Source: Lolium rigidum (taxonomy: Eukaryota; Streptophyta; Magnoliopsida; Poales; Poaceae). Taken from it: a stretch of DNA of 64,000 nucleotides. The translations under genes were made by a program, and so were the position numbers. The stretch spans positions 249,476,124 through 249,540,123 of the forward strand of contig NC_061514.1 in NCBI RefSeq assembly GCF_022539505.1, in the 5' to 3' direction. The notes under the pieces are model-generated. The model had not been told where the DNA came from, made no database searches, and was given only the letters and a program-made list of their open reading frames with translations. How positions within the stretch are numbered: position 1 is the first letter of the stretch; each line of letters begins with the position of its first letter. Below, in pieces: positions 32,561 through 43,425 of the stretch.

Positions 32561-34437
32561 GGTTGGCGTTCTCTGCGCCGCCTTGACCACCCGGCCCGCC
32601 GGCTGGAGGGGCGGGGGTGGAGGGGGAGGGGTTCGCCGCTTGTCGGCCGCTTCATGAAGTGGCGGTCGCGGGTGGTGTGGTTGGAGGGGTTCTTGCCGCT
32701 GTGGTACTTGCACGGCGAGTCGAGCATCTGCTCGAAGGTGTACTTCGGCTTCCATTGCCGGTCTGTTTGCTTCTGGCGGCGGCTGCCGCCTGCCGCGTTG
32801 TCCGACACGGCTGCCACATGGGCGGAACCGTACCGGCGGTCCGGCTGGTCGCTGTGACGCTTGCCGCGGTAGTTGTCCCGCCGGCTGCCATGCGAGCCGC
32901 CCTCGGCCGGCTTGTGCTCAGCCGGCTTGTTGTTGTCCCGTCTTGCTGGGGCTGGCGAAACGTCAGCCGGCGCCTTGCCGGCTTCCTCAGCCAGCGCGTA
33001 CTTGTCGGCAATGGCCATCAAGGCGGCCATCGTCTTGGGCTCGCTGCGGCGTAGCTTGTGCCACAGCATGGTGTTGGGCCGGCAGCCTCCCATGAAGAAG
33101 CTGATGGCTTGCATCTCGTGCACGCCCTCGCAAGAGTTGCGCATCTCGCACCAGCGCGTCAGGTACGCGCGATCCGTCTCGTCCGGGCCCTGCTTGCACA
33201 TCTCAAGCTGTTGAGGGCGACCCGGCCGGCGATAGGTGCCGGTGAAGTTGCTGATGAAGGCGGCCTCGAAGTCCAGCCAGCCGTTTATGCTGCCGGCTGG
33301 CAGGTTGTTGAGCCATGTGCGGGCGGAGCCGAGCAGCATGAGGGGGGAGTAGCGCACAGCCCAGCGCTTGTTGCCCCGAGAGATGCCGACTGCGGTGGAG
33401 TAGTCCAGCAGCCAGTCCTCCGGCTTGGCGGTGCCGTCGTACTTGGGCGTGTCGCGGGGGAGCTGGAAGCCGTCGAGCACGGGCTCGTTGGCGATGCGGG
33501 GCCCGAAGCACTTGGGGCAAGCCGGCGCCTCCTCTTCCGCGATGCGGGATTCGATCAGCCGGTCGAGGCGATCTCTGGCGTCGGCAGGCTCGATGCGCGG
33601 GCCCAGCCGGGAGTGGGCCGGCTGGCGAGCGCCGCTGGCTTCGGGAGCCGGCCGATGTGGGCGTCGAGGCTCGGAGTCTTGCTCCTGGTTTCTGCTTGGT
33701 GGGGCCCGGCTGCGGCTGCTGCCGCCGCCTGGTTGGCGGCTCGGCCGGCTCGGGGTTGCGCGCGTGGCGCGGGAGTCGCTGCGCCGGCTTGGTGCTGGGG
33801 AGGCGGACTCGGCCGTGTCCCTAGCGTTGCCTGCGGCACCACGAGCGTGAGGAGCCCTAGGGTCTCGGGCGTACACGGGGTCTTTCGACCGCTCGTTGGC
33901 AGCCTTCACCAAATCAGCCACCCGCGCGGTCTGGCGGCGTAGCTCTTCGCCTTCGAGGCGGTGCAGCTCTTCTGCGGCGGCTTCGGCCGCGAGCATGTTC
34001 TTGTCGGGGGTGTTGTAGATGGGCAGCTCCATGGATGGAGCCGGCTCGTCCGCGCCGTCGCGGTCGATCTCGGCGCCCAGGTCGCGGCCTCTGCGGCGGA
34101 TCTGGCCGGCTCGACTGGGGTTGTCGCCGCCAGGGGTGAGGCCGTGGGCGTGGTTGTACTCGCGCTGGGTGATGTCCCACTGGCGCTTAGCAGCAGCCAG
34201 CTCCTCGGTCTGCTTGAGGAGGAGCACGCGGTGCGCCTCCAAGTCTGCCTCGACGGCGGCGGCGTCGGTGCCGGCGCCGGTGGTGAGCGGGGTGCTCAGC
34301 TTTGCCCGGACTTGCTCCAGCCGGGACGGTGGTGGTGGCGCCTTTGGGCCCGAGCCGGAGGCGTTGGGGTCGACGTTGCGCTCCAGGTTGGGGCCGCGGG
34401 TGCGCGGGTTCTTGGTGACTTCCTCGCATGCCATCAT
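32542..34437 (-). CDS. Y gag protein
   Basis: This is an open frame of 631 aa starting MMACEEVTKNPRTRG at 34437. The same frame extends up into the LTR, but this Met fits the gag start better. The first 380 residues are Arg/Ala/Pro-rich with a coiled-coil stretch (LEAHRVLLLKQTEELAAAKR). The retrotransposon gag core follows: YDGTAKPEDWLLDYSTAVGI, SARTWLNNLPAGSINGWLDF, FISNFTGTYRRPG and FMGGCRPNTMLWHKL. A zinc-knuckle-like remnant is CKYHSGKNPSNHTTRDRHF; the last Cys appears replaced by Arg. Gag would package element RNA into cytoplasmic particles. The 3' 30 codons look frameshifted relative to the protease frame. Confidence 0.85.
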   Translation of the reverse strand: MMACEEVTKNPRTRGPNLERNVDPNASGSGPKAPPPPSRLEQVRAKLSTPLTTGAGTDAAAVEADLEAHRVLLLKQTEELAAAKRQWDITQREYNHAHGLTPGGDNPSRAGQIRRRGRDLGAEIDRDGADEPAPSMELPIYNTPDKNMLAAEAAAEELHRLEGEELRRQTARVADLVKAANERSKDPVYARDPRAPHARGAAGNARDTAESASPAPSRRSDSRATRATPSRPSRQPGGGSSRSRAPPSRNQEQDSEPRRPHRPAPEASGARQPAHSRLGPRIEPADARDRLDRLIESRIAEEEAPACPKCFGPRIANEPVLDGFQLPRDTPKYDGTAKPEDWLLDYSTAVGISRGNKRWAVRYSPLMLLGSARTWLNNLPAGSINGWLDFEAAFISNFTGTYRRPGRPQQLEMCKQGPDETDRAYLTRWCEMRNSCEGVHEMQAISFFMGGCRPNTMLWHKLRRSEPKTMAALMAIADKYALAEEAGKAPADVSPAPARRDNNKPAEHKPAEGGSHGSRRDNYRGKRHSDQPDRRYGSAHVAAVSDNAAGGSRRQKQTDRQWKPKYTFEQMLDSPCKYHSGKNPSNHTTRDRHFMKRPTSGEPLPLHPRPSSRRAGWSRRRRERQPRAPRG

Positions 34438-34733
34438 GACTTGCACGATGGCGGGGCTGGCGGGAGCGCTGCTGCCGGCTCGCGGAGGAGGGCTAGCGCA
34501 GCGCAACACCTGCCGCGGGTAGCGCGGCGGTGCTACGGTGGCGACGTAGACGTCGTGGCCGCCGAAGGAGATAACGCGGCCGCCGGCTGGGAAGGGCCGG
34601 TCGGCGAAGCAGCCAGCGTTGTCGCTGACGCAGTCGAGGGAGCCGAGTCTCCAGATCAAGCCTGAAGCGACTCGCTCGCCGGTGGTGATGGTGAGGCCCG
34701 TCCGGATGAAGACACCGGCCGAGGATGCTGAAG

Positions 34734-34751
34734 GCCCCACGGTGGGCGCCA
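34734..34751 (-). other. Primer binding site of element Y
   Basis: TGGCGCCCACCGTGGGGC on the minus strand begins 2 nt from the 5' LTR edge (34754). Together with the polypurine tract it fixes Y's orientation. Confidence 0.75.
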
Positions 34752-34753
34752 AA

Positions 34754-35645
34754 TGTCGTGGTATCGTCACGGCATATGCCATAGGGTGGCTAATCGAAGG
34801 GGCTCCTGAGAGATCTCACGGCGGTATCCGGAAGCGGGTATGGGCACGAGCGACACGGCGACGTACCCAGGTTCGAGGCCCTCCGGTGGAGGTAAAACCT
34901 CTACTCCTGCTATGAGTGTATATGGTAAGCACACAGTACAATGGTGCTCCTAGAGCTGTGTCCGGCTGGCCTTGAGAGGCTAAGGGAGACGATGGTCTCT
35001 CTCACAAGGCAGCTCTGTAGGTAGGTGAAAGCAATAAGTGATCGATCGTCCCTGCACGAGAGGGGTAGTGCGGTTTATATAGGCACCGGCACTTTACATA
35101 TAAGACCCTATAGTCTACTGGCCGGCTTGGCCGGCTTCGGCTTCCGCTCCTTCCCGAGGCGGTGACGTCAGGAGCCGTTGAGGCGTCATGGCCTGTCCCA
35201 TCCGGCTGCCTTGGTCAGCGGTATGGAGAGGAAGTGTCTCTGTCGCCGTCAGCCACTGTAGCCTGTACGGCGCGTCGTAAGCCATGATGGCCTGTCCGGC
35301 GCGTGGCACTATTGCTCCACAGTGCCCCGCGCTTTACGGAAGATGAAGTCAGCGTGGACTTTGGGAACCCGGATCACCAACCCGATTCCTTCCAGTGCAA
35401 GACTCGCCAGCCTCGAGTCGGTCCGAGGTACGGACCCCCGGTCGGATATGGCTTGTAGAAGCCGGCCCAGGCCTACAGCATTGGCGGCCGTAGCCAGGCC
35501 GACTAGGACCTAGAGCCAGCCGGCTTCCGGACCAGCCGGCCACGGCGCCAGCCGGCTGCTCCTCAGCCGGCCTTTGCCGCGAGCCGGCCAGTGGCCAGCC
35601 GGCTGCTCCGCGTCCATTGCCCTACCCGGGGTCTTCCCCCCGACA
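34754..35645 (-). repeat. 5' LTR of element Y
   Basis: The second LTR copy of Y, 892 bp, has the same termini as the copy at 15755-16648. Differences include several CG to CA/TG changes and scattered 1-bp indels. Confidence 0.92.
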
Positions 35646-36180
35646 GCCACCAAACCCGTCTACAAAGACGACGTGGACCCGGATCCTTATACGGTCGGAA
35701 ACATACACAAGATGGGCCCGACGCACTCCAAATGCCCGGGTAACCCTTCTGCATCTGACCCTTCCGGAACTTGGGCTGCTGGTTCTGGTAGTGACGACGA
35801 TGATTGCGTTGTGCTTGAGGTATTTGACTCACTTGCTTTATCTTGTGCTCTTTCTGTGATGCCGGTTTCAGCTGACCGGGAACCCCAGGTGTTGGAGCAT
35901 GTGACACCGCTCGAGGCCGAGGTCGGCGATCCCCCGGCCTCTCGAGTCCGGAAGGCTACGACCTCCGATGCCGGTACCTGCGACGCTCCGGCTACCAAGC
36001 GCCAGAAGATCTTGACCTCCCGACCCCCTAAGAAGAAGAAGAACGGTATCCCTACCTCCTCCGGGTAGATTTTATTTAAGCACCTTTCCGGTTTATATTT
36101 TCTCTTTTTGTAGCTCTATCGGCTAACCTTCGCTTTCTTTCCTTTTCCAGGCCCGCTCTTGAGCTTACCTGGAGCGCGCC
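35646..36180 (+). pseudogene. X antisense gene, part 2
   Basis: The coding continues straight from part 1 across the Y insertion (KPVYKDDVDPDPYTVGNIHK). It has Asp-rich and Lys-rich segments (KRQKILTSRPPKKKKNGIPT, a likely nuclear signal). It probably ends in an intron near 36066-36150 (acceptor TTCCAG), after which the exon (LELTWSAP) is cut by element Z. The first duplicated GCCAC belongs to the target site. Confidence 0.7.
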
Positions 36181-36569
36181 TGACATAGGCATCCCCGATG
36201 GGCTTGCCGAAGAAGGTACCAGGGGTTTACTGAAGGCCCATGACTCGAAGAATACAAACCCCGGAAGCCCAATAAGGTGTCAATATGGAAGATAGAGATA
36301 TATTAGGAATAAAGACTTGTAACTATACGGGACGAACTCAAAGAGTCTCCCGCTGTTTGTAACTTGTACATCACGAAACCCTCGGCTCCGCCTCCTATAT
36401 AAGGGGGAGTCGAGGGAGAAAGAAAGGATCGATTTCATTGTCAACACAACCCTAGTTTTCTAACAGTCGAGTACCTTTTCGGCTGGAACCTTCGAGATCC
36501 ACTTGCCCTCTACTTTCCACGAAACCCTAGTCTATGACTTGTGGGCATTGACAAGTCGATACCTTGTCA
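36181..36569 (+). repeat. 5' LTR of element Z
   Basis: It starts TGACATAGGCATCCCC and ends GATACCTTGTCA. A TATA box (CTATATAAGGGGG) is at 36395. Confidence 0.93.
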
Positions 36570-36571
36570 AT

Positions 36572-36589
36572 TGGCACCGTCTGTGGGGA
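36572..36589 (+). other. Primer binding site of element Z
   Basis: TGGCACCGTCTGTGGGGA starts 2 nt after the 5' LTR. I do not assign the tRNA. Confidence 0.75.
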
Positions 36590-36615
36590 TTAGAGGCGAC
36601 AAGGAGCTGATCTCG

Positions 36616-39211
36616 ATGGCACGTTCAACATCGTTGGCATCTTCAGTGGCAAGCAACGCGATGGACGGAGGTAAACAGATCAAAACTAGTCTTGTTGATT
36701 TTGTTCTTCACCCTCCCGCCCGTTTGGATGCATATGCCTATCTGGAAGAGCCAATGGAGATGAAGTCCGGGAGTTTCCACTTCTGCGTCGGGAGAGAAGG
36801 ATCACACGTTTAGCTACACCGGTCTGTTCTGGACCGTTAGCAGTTGGTTCCGATTTCTCGAGATCATCATCGTCAACCAAGTCAAACGATGAGGAAATCT
36901 CGTCGACAAGCTGCATCAAGCCCGCCGTCGGTGGAGATCTCACCAATCAGTTCGACGGGATGTCTTTCGGGTCGTTCACGCACTCCGACCTGGACAGCGA
37001 CTCGGAAAGCGTCGACAGCTTCAACTTCGTCGACAAATCTACCTCTATTCGGGAGGTCTTCGCCGATCGTTACGACGGTGTCACCGACCCCGAAGATCAA
37101 CACACAATGCCAACATACCATCAAGTTTGTGTGATTGGTGAGCCAAGTCGTCAAGAGGACGAAACATCAGAGGCTTTTAATGATTTTGGAAATCCATACA
37201 TCGATCCCGCTGATCTCACGCGAGGTTTGGGCAGCAAGTATGTCGGGCCTACACCTCGCCAGAGACTGCAACTTTCGCAAGCATCTTGGGATAGAGCATC
37301 AAGAGCCTTGAACGGTATAGATCTGATGACCACCACCGCTACGGTGGAGGAGTTGCAAGCATACCAATATAGACTCACGCGTGCTAGCCGAGAGTTGGAA
37401 AAGGAGAGGGTGATACTCCAGCAGAGAAAAGCTGCAGCTTCTGCATCAAGTAGGCGAAGAGCTGAGCAGAGTCAACAATCAGGAACTTCGGGAGATAACC
37501 ATAGAGCAGCTCATGATAGAGGAAGATCTCGGCTATAGCTTATACCTGAGGGTGAGAGGGAGAATCTGATCCAAAACCTCGACATGTCTTTTATGTCGAT
37601 AGATACAAGAGGAAACATCATCCCCAAAACACCGGAAGCTGGATACATGGCGACTCAGGCTTACAAATTGGCATATAGGCCACCTCTTGGAAGTCCAAGA
37701 GAGGCGTTGTACAACATGGCTATGGAAGGATTTGGAGTTATGGGAACAACGTTCGCAAGTACAAGCACACCACCCGAAGGCACTCCAAGGCAAAATAGTC
37801 CTCGACTCGCTGTGGTAGTGCAAGATTCTCCAAGGACAGATGATGCGAGAGATACTACGACGCAAGCACGATTCGATAGAGCACGCCAAGAGAGGAGAAA
37901 ACATCGGCATTCACCTGAAGTAGATGAGGAAGATATGTGTGGGCTCCCTTGTTTTACTCGACGAGTTTGTAAAACTCGGGTTCCTTCTGGGTTTAAATTA
38001 CCCGACAACTACAAAAAGTTTGATGGATTGCAAGATCCTGAGGACTGGTTAGTTGACTATATGGAGACAGTAAAGTTGACAGGTGGAACCAAAGCAACTG
38101 CCATGCAGAGTATCCAGGTGCACCTAAGCGGAGCCGCAAGGTCATGGATAAAAAAGCTACCAGTTGGATCCATCGACATCTGGGAAACTTTCGAGGACAT
38201 GTTTGTGAAAAACTTTCTTTCCACATGTAAGAAACCCGCGTCAATAGAGCAGCTAAGGGCTTGTAGGCAGAAGTTTGATGAGCCAATGAGTACATACATC
38301 TAGAGGTGGAACATTATCAAAAATTCAGCAGAAAACATATCTGACAAAAAGAGCGATAGATGCATTTGTTGCTAGGATCCGAAGAAAGGACCTAATCGAG
38401 GACTTAGGAAGGACTAACCCGAAAACAATTGCATCGCTCATGGAAATAGCGAACCGCTGGGCAGATGGAGAAGATGATGTTCAAAACAAACGGCACAGGT
38501 CACCTGAACGACGACCGTAACAGAAACAATCAAAATAGACGACGTTTTTCTCGACAGTTTTCAGACTACAACGGCCATGGCCGCGTAGCAGCTGGTTTTC
38601 GAGAAAATAGTGGAGGAAATAGTCGAGACGATTATCAGAGGAGTAATGAGCAGCGCAGTGACTACAGGGATGCTCCCCGTTCTAACAGACAAAATAGTGC
38701 CTCAAGGTTCCCTAGGCCATATATATCACCCGAGGATCTTTTAAACGGGCCATGCCAGATGCACTTCTATCTCGATAATAATGGGAAGAGACAGTCGGGT
38801 CATCTCCAGAAGGACTGCCGAACTTTTCTAGCATTGAATAGATTTGCAGGACATACTAATGCACATGCAACAAGTAGGAACCCTCAAGGGACAAGGAGCG
38901 AGATTCACCTTCCACCTCCACCCGCAATCACCGATGAAAATCAGCATCAATTGCAAATAGCGGCAGCTCCAACCAACGGTCCTTATATCGACACCAACGG
39001 AGCAGTTTCGATGATTCAGAAGGGCAGACCTTCGAATAGGACTCAAAAGGTGATTTCGCGACAAATTTACATGGTAGAGAAGATGCATCCACCAACGATT
39101 GAGTACCTGAATTGGTCGGGACAGGACATCGGTTTCACCATAGCGGACCACCCGCAGCAAGTTCCACGACCAGGGCAATCAGCTCTGATCCTGCTAGCGG
39201 TGATTGCATGA
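36616..39211 (+). pseudogene. Z gag region
   Basis: The start is MARSTSLASSVASNAMDGGK. The region is split into open pieces by stops at 36811, 37536 and 38301 and by frame changes. The gag core lies at 37980-38330: SGFKLPDNYKKFDGLQDPED, GAARSWIKKLPVGSIDIWET and FVKNFLSTCKKPASIEQL, immediately followed by a TAG at 38301. The 3' piece (38465-39211) has an Arg/Asn-rich basic stretch and a zinc-knuckle-like CQMHFYLDNNGKRQSGHLQK motif. The copy cannot make full-length Gag. Confidence 0.85.
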
Positions 39212-42200
39212 TTCGACGTTTCACGTGTGTTCATAGATGGAGGAAGCAGCTTAAACCTTATGTATGCAGATACATTGAGGAAGATGAACATATCCTTGGC
39301 GAATTTAACACCAACTGACACGCACTTCCACGGCACCACGCCCGAGAAGCCAAGTTATCCATTGGGAAAGATTAATCTTGACGTTCAGTTTGGAACCCGA
39401 GAGAATTACAGAAGAGAGAAGCTGGAGTTCGAAGTCGTGGATTTTCCGTCGCAGTATCATGCTCTACTAGGACGACCCGCTTATGTCAGATTTATGGCGG
39501 TACCACACTACACATACCCAAGGGCCCAATTACAGTAAAGTGAAGTTTTGCTCTGGCAGATAAGTGCGACAAGGATTTCCACCGGTTGTCAGAAAATTTC
39601 GGGATGCAGGCAGAATACATGGCGTCAAGGTTAACAACTGATTATGATGTGTTGTCTGACGGAGGGAGGCCGCTGAAGGAGCAGACTTTTGACACCTCCA
39701 ATAACTCAAAGGAAGTACAGATTCACCCGACAGATCCTAAGAAGACGACAACTATCGCAACAAACATGGATAGCGCATAGGAAAGCGCGCTCGTCGAGTT
39801 CCTCCGTGAGCGCTGGGAAATCTTTCCATGGTGTCCAGCCGACATGCCAGGAGTACCCAGGGAACTTGCCGAGCACCCTCTTAATCTGGATCCAAGGGCT
39901 AGGCCAATTCGACAACCTTTGCGGCATTTTTCGGAACCAAACCGCAAAGCTATGCTTTCAGAAATTAATGGACTTCGAGAAGCAAACTTCATCAGAGAGC
40001 TGCACATAGAGGCCACATGGGTAGCTAACCCAGTTCTGGTCCCGAAGAAAAACACGGATGTCCTTCACATGTGCGTCGGCTTCACGTGTCTCAATAAACA
40101 TTGTCCAAATGATCACTTTCCCCTCCCGAGGGTCGATCAAATTATCGACTCCACGGCAGGATGCGAACATCTTTCCTTCCTGGACGCGTATTATGGTTAC
40201 AATCAAATCCGCTTAAAAGAAGAAGATGAAGTCAAAACAGCTTTTATAACTCCCTATGGTGTGTTCTGCTACAGAACAATGCCCTTCGGGTTGAAAAACG
40301 CGGGAGCTACCTATCAGAGGATGATGCAAAAGTGTCACACCATGCAGATTGGCAAGAGCGTCCAAGTGTATATCGATGATGTTGTCATTACAACAAAATA
40401 GGGGATATCTTTGATCGATGATCTTAAGGAAACCTTCGACAACCTCGACAAGTTTCGCCTCAAGCTAAACCCGACGAAGTGTTCCTTCGGTGTTCCTGCG
40501 GGAGAACTTCTCGGATACTTGGTGTCAGCCAGAGAAATTGAGGCAAACCCCGAGAAGATACAAGCCATCGTGACAATGAGGAAGCCAACAAAGCTTAAGG
40601 AGATACAGCAGCTGACAGGACGTGTCGCAGCTTTAAGCAGATTTGTCGCCAGGCTAGGAGAAAAAGCGTTACCCTTTTAAGCGCTCATCAAGCAAGGAGA
40701 AAAGTTCGAATGGAACGAAGAATCAGACAGGGCTTTCGAGCACCTTAAGCGCACAATCTCGACAGCCCCAATACTGGTGGCTCCAAAGGAAAGAGAACCT
40801 CTCCTGTTGTATATCACGGCCACACTTCAGGTGGTCAGCACAGTTCTTGTGGTAGAAAGAGAAGAAGAAGGGAAAATCCATGGAGTTCAGAGGCCGGTAT
40901 ACTTCATCAGTGAAGTTTTATCGCCTTCAAAACAGCGTTACCCGCATTATCAGAAGTTAGCATATGCAGTGTTTACGACTGCAAGAAATTCGCGACACTG
41001 TTTTTCGGCACATCCGATAATAGTGGTCAATGAGGCGCCTCTATCAAACATCTTAAACAATCCAGAAGCTACAGGCTGTGTCTCCCTTTGGGGAATAGAG
41101 CTCTCCCCTCGGGACATCACATATGAAAAATGAAAAGCAATAAAGTCACAAATTCTGTCAGATTTCGTCGCGGAGTGGATGGAGCTACAAAACACGAGAC
41201 CCCCTGATCTGTCGAGTACTTGGACCATGAACTTCGACGGTTCTAAGAGAGTAGAAGGAGCTGGCGCAGGGGTGATATTAGTGTCACCCCAAGGAGACAA
41301 GATGAAATATATATTGCGGATGATGTTCCCCAATGCATCTAATAATGAGGCAGAATATGAAGCACTCATACATGGGATGAAGATGGCAAAGGCATGTGGC
41401 GCAACTCGACTGAAATTTTTTGGCGACTCCCAATTGGTGGCTCAACAGGTGATGAACCAGCGTGATGCAGTCAACGATAGCATGATAGCATACAAGGAGG
41501 TATACAATGAACTCGAGAAACTCTTTGATGGATGCGAAGTGAACCATATCAGCAGACTCAATAATGATGAAGCCGATGTTTTGGCAAATATCGGGTCATA
41601 GTGTTTAGCAATACCACCTGGTGTATTTTGGGAGGAGATAAGTGAGAGATCAACTAAGGCGAAGAAAACACCGAAGCAGCCAAAGAAGAAAGAGAAGCCT
41701 CATAAAGACTCGGGGGCTCCAGCAGATCTATAAGCAAACACATCGGAAAAAGAAGAGGAACCACATGACATTATGATGGTGCAAGTTCCTTGGATCCAAG
41801 TGTACGTAGCATACATCCTAAGGAAAGAAATACCCAAAGATCCGGTAGAAGCAAGACGAGTTATTCGACGATCCAAAGCTTTTACCGTGGTCAAGGGAGA
41901 ACTGTACAAGCGAAGTATATCGGGAGTATTGCAAAGGTGCGGTACACCCGAGGAAGGAAGAGTTATACTGAAGGATGTACACGAGGGAGTATGCGGCCAC
42001 CATGCTAGCAGCCGAGCGATAGCAGCCAAAGTCTTCAGGGCAGGTTTTTATTGGCTAACTACAGTAGAAGACGCAAAAGACATAGTCCGCACCTGCGATG
42101 CGTGCCAAAGGTTTGCGGCAAAACCTCACTCTCCGGCAGCAGAGCTAATGCCAATACCATTGTCGTGGCCTTTCGTACAATGGGATCTCGACATGGTGGA

Positions 42201-43027
42201 GAAATTACATATGGCTTGGCCAGGAAGATACATATATATATACTCGTGGCTGTCGACAAGTTCACTAAATGGATTGAAGCAGTACCAGTAACTTCGGCAT
42301 ATGCAGCATCGGTGGTGAGCTTCATCAAGGGCATAGTTTTTCGATTTGGTGTCCCTCACAGCATAGTTACGGACAACAACATCAATTTTACCTCGAAGTA
42401 ATTCAAGGCATATGTGCAGAGGTAAGCATCAAATTACACTTCGCATTGGTGGCACACCCGCAAACCAATGGCCAAGTCAAAAAAGCAAACGGCATCATCT
42501 GCAACGGTATAAAGAAACGACTGTTAACTCCATTGGAAAAAGCTCGACACACCTGGCCAGATGAGTTGCCTAACGTGCTATGGAGCATACGGACAACACC
42601 CAATACAACAACACAAGAAACTCCGTTCTTCTTGGTCCATGGAGCGGAGGCGGTGCTCCCGATAGAAATAGAACACAACTCTCCGAGAGTGGCAGAATAT
42701 GATGAAGAAACTTCGAGAAAGGCGCTGGAGGACGATGTTGATGCTCTCGACGAAGCCAGAGATGAGGTGTTGTCAAGAGTCACCAAGTATCAGCAGGACC
42801 TGAAAAATTACCATAGTCGACGTTTGCGACCGAGGTCCTTCCAAGTTGGCGACCTGGTTTTTCGGCCTACGCAAGACATCCATGAAAAATTTGAGTCACC
42901 ATGGGTAGGACCATACATCATCACCGAGGTGATCGCAGGAGGAGCATACAGATTGAAGGACAAGAAGACAGGGGTCGCAGAACCAAACCCCTGGAACGTG
43001 GCGCAACTTCGGCGTTTTTACGCGTAG
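39212..43027 (+). pseudogene. Z pol: protease, RT, RNase H, second RNase H, integrase
   Basis: The protease has MFIDGGSSLNLMY and SQYHALLGRPAYV (39227-39538). RT runs from the MPGVPRELAEHPLNLDPRAR entry through MPFGLKNAGATYQRMMQKCH to YIDDVVITTK, followed at once by TAG (40399). The RT/RNase H continues with stops at 40678 and 41131. The second RNase H (MNFDGSKRVEGAGAGVILVS; ASNNEAEYEALIHGMKMAKA) ends with TAG at 41599. The spacer has TAA at 41731. Integrase: HHASSRAIAAKVFRAGFYW, WDLDMV, then a (TA)n run near 42230 that shifts the frame, TDNNINFTSK, and NGQVKKANG, where the catalytic Glu position reads Lys. It ends PWNVAQLRRFYA. Confidence 0.9.
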
Positions 43028-43425
43028 AAGTCAAAATAGAGTTACATATGTAAACATACAATGTACTGAAAAGCTCGCGAGTTTTCAGACGCACTCTTTT
43101 CCTTTTAGGGAACCGAGTGGGGCTGAAAGGTTTTTAATGAGGCGGGCTCGCGATGCTGCAATATAGTAAAATATTGGTGATATACATCTTTATCGTCAAG
43201 ACTCGGGGGCTTACAACCGGCAAATTTAACAATATATACTTGATACTTGCAATATATAACTCAATAATTATTCACCTTGGTTCAAGAACCTCGCGAGTAA
43301 TAAACATACATACGTCATCCGAAGCACTCGGGGGCTAGAGACAAAGAAAAAATAAATAAACTTTGACTATACATGATTCTCACAATATACAAGATTTCTC
43401 GACAGCAGAAAAAAGAAGACATGGC
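43028..43425 (+). other. Z region between pol and the antisense gene, with polypurine-like sites
   Basis: There is no coding sequence. ACTCGGGGGCTTAC (43201) and CACTCGGGGGCTAG (43325) are near copies of Z's 3' polypurine tract. The rest is AT-rich. Confidence 0.6.

Larger units (their letters stand above)
15755..35645 (-). mobile_element. Element Y: Tat-type Ty3/gypsy retrotransposon
   Basis: Y is complete at both ends. The LTRs are 894 bp (15755-16648) and 892 bp (34754-35645), with target duplication GCCAC at 15750-15754 and 35646-35650. The orientation is minus: primer site next to the right LTR, polypurine tract next to the left LTR. The order along the element is gag (34437-32542), protease/RT (32560-31065), insertion V, RT end, RNase H, second RNase H, integrase (24504-21693), then the antisense gene on the plus strand (17449-21143). 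LTR copies differ by about 3%, mostly C/T and G/A changes plus single-base indels. Y is unusually rich in GCCGGC. Confidence 0.93.

Noticed and set aside
32600..34665. Long plus-strand frames opposite Y gag
   Set aside because: GC-rich shadows of gag; composition mirrors the minus-strand protein and no domain is seen. The true antisense gene of Y is at 17449-21143.
34438..34782. N-terminal extension of Y gag into the LTR
   Set aside because: The frame is open but would cross the primer site and start inside the LTR; the downstream Met at 34437 is more plausible.
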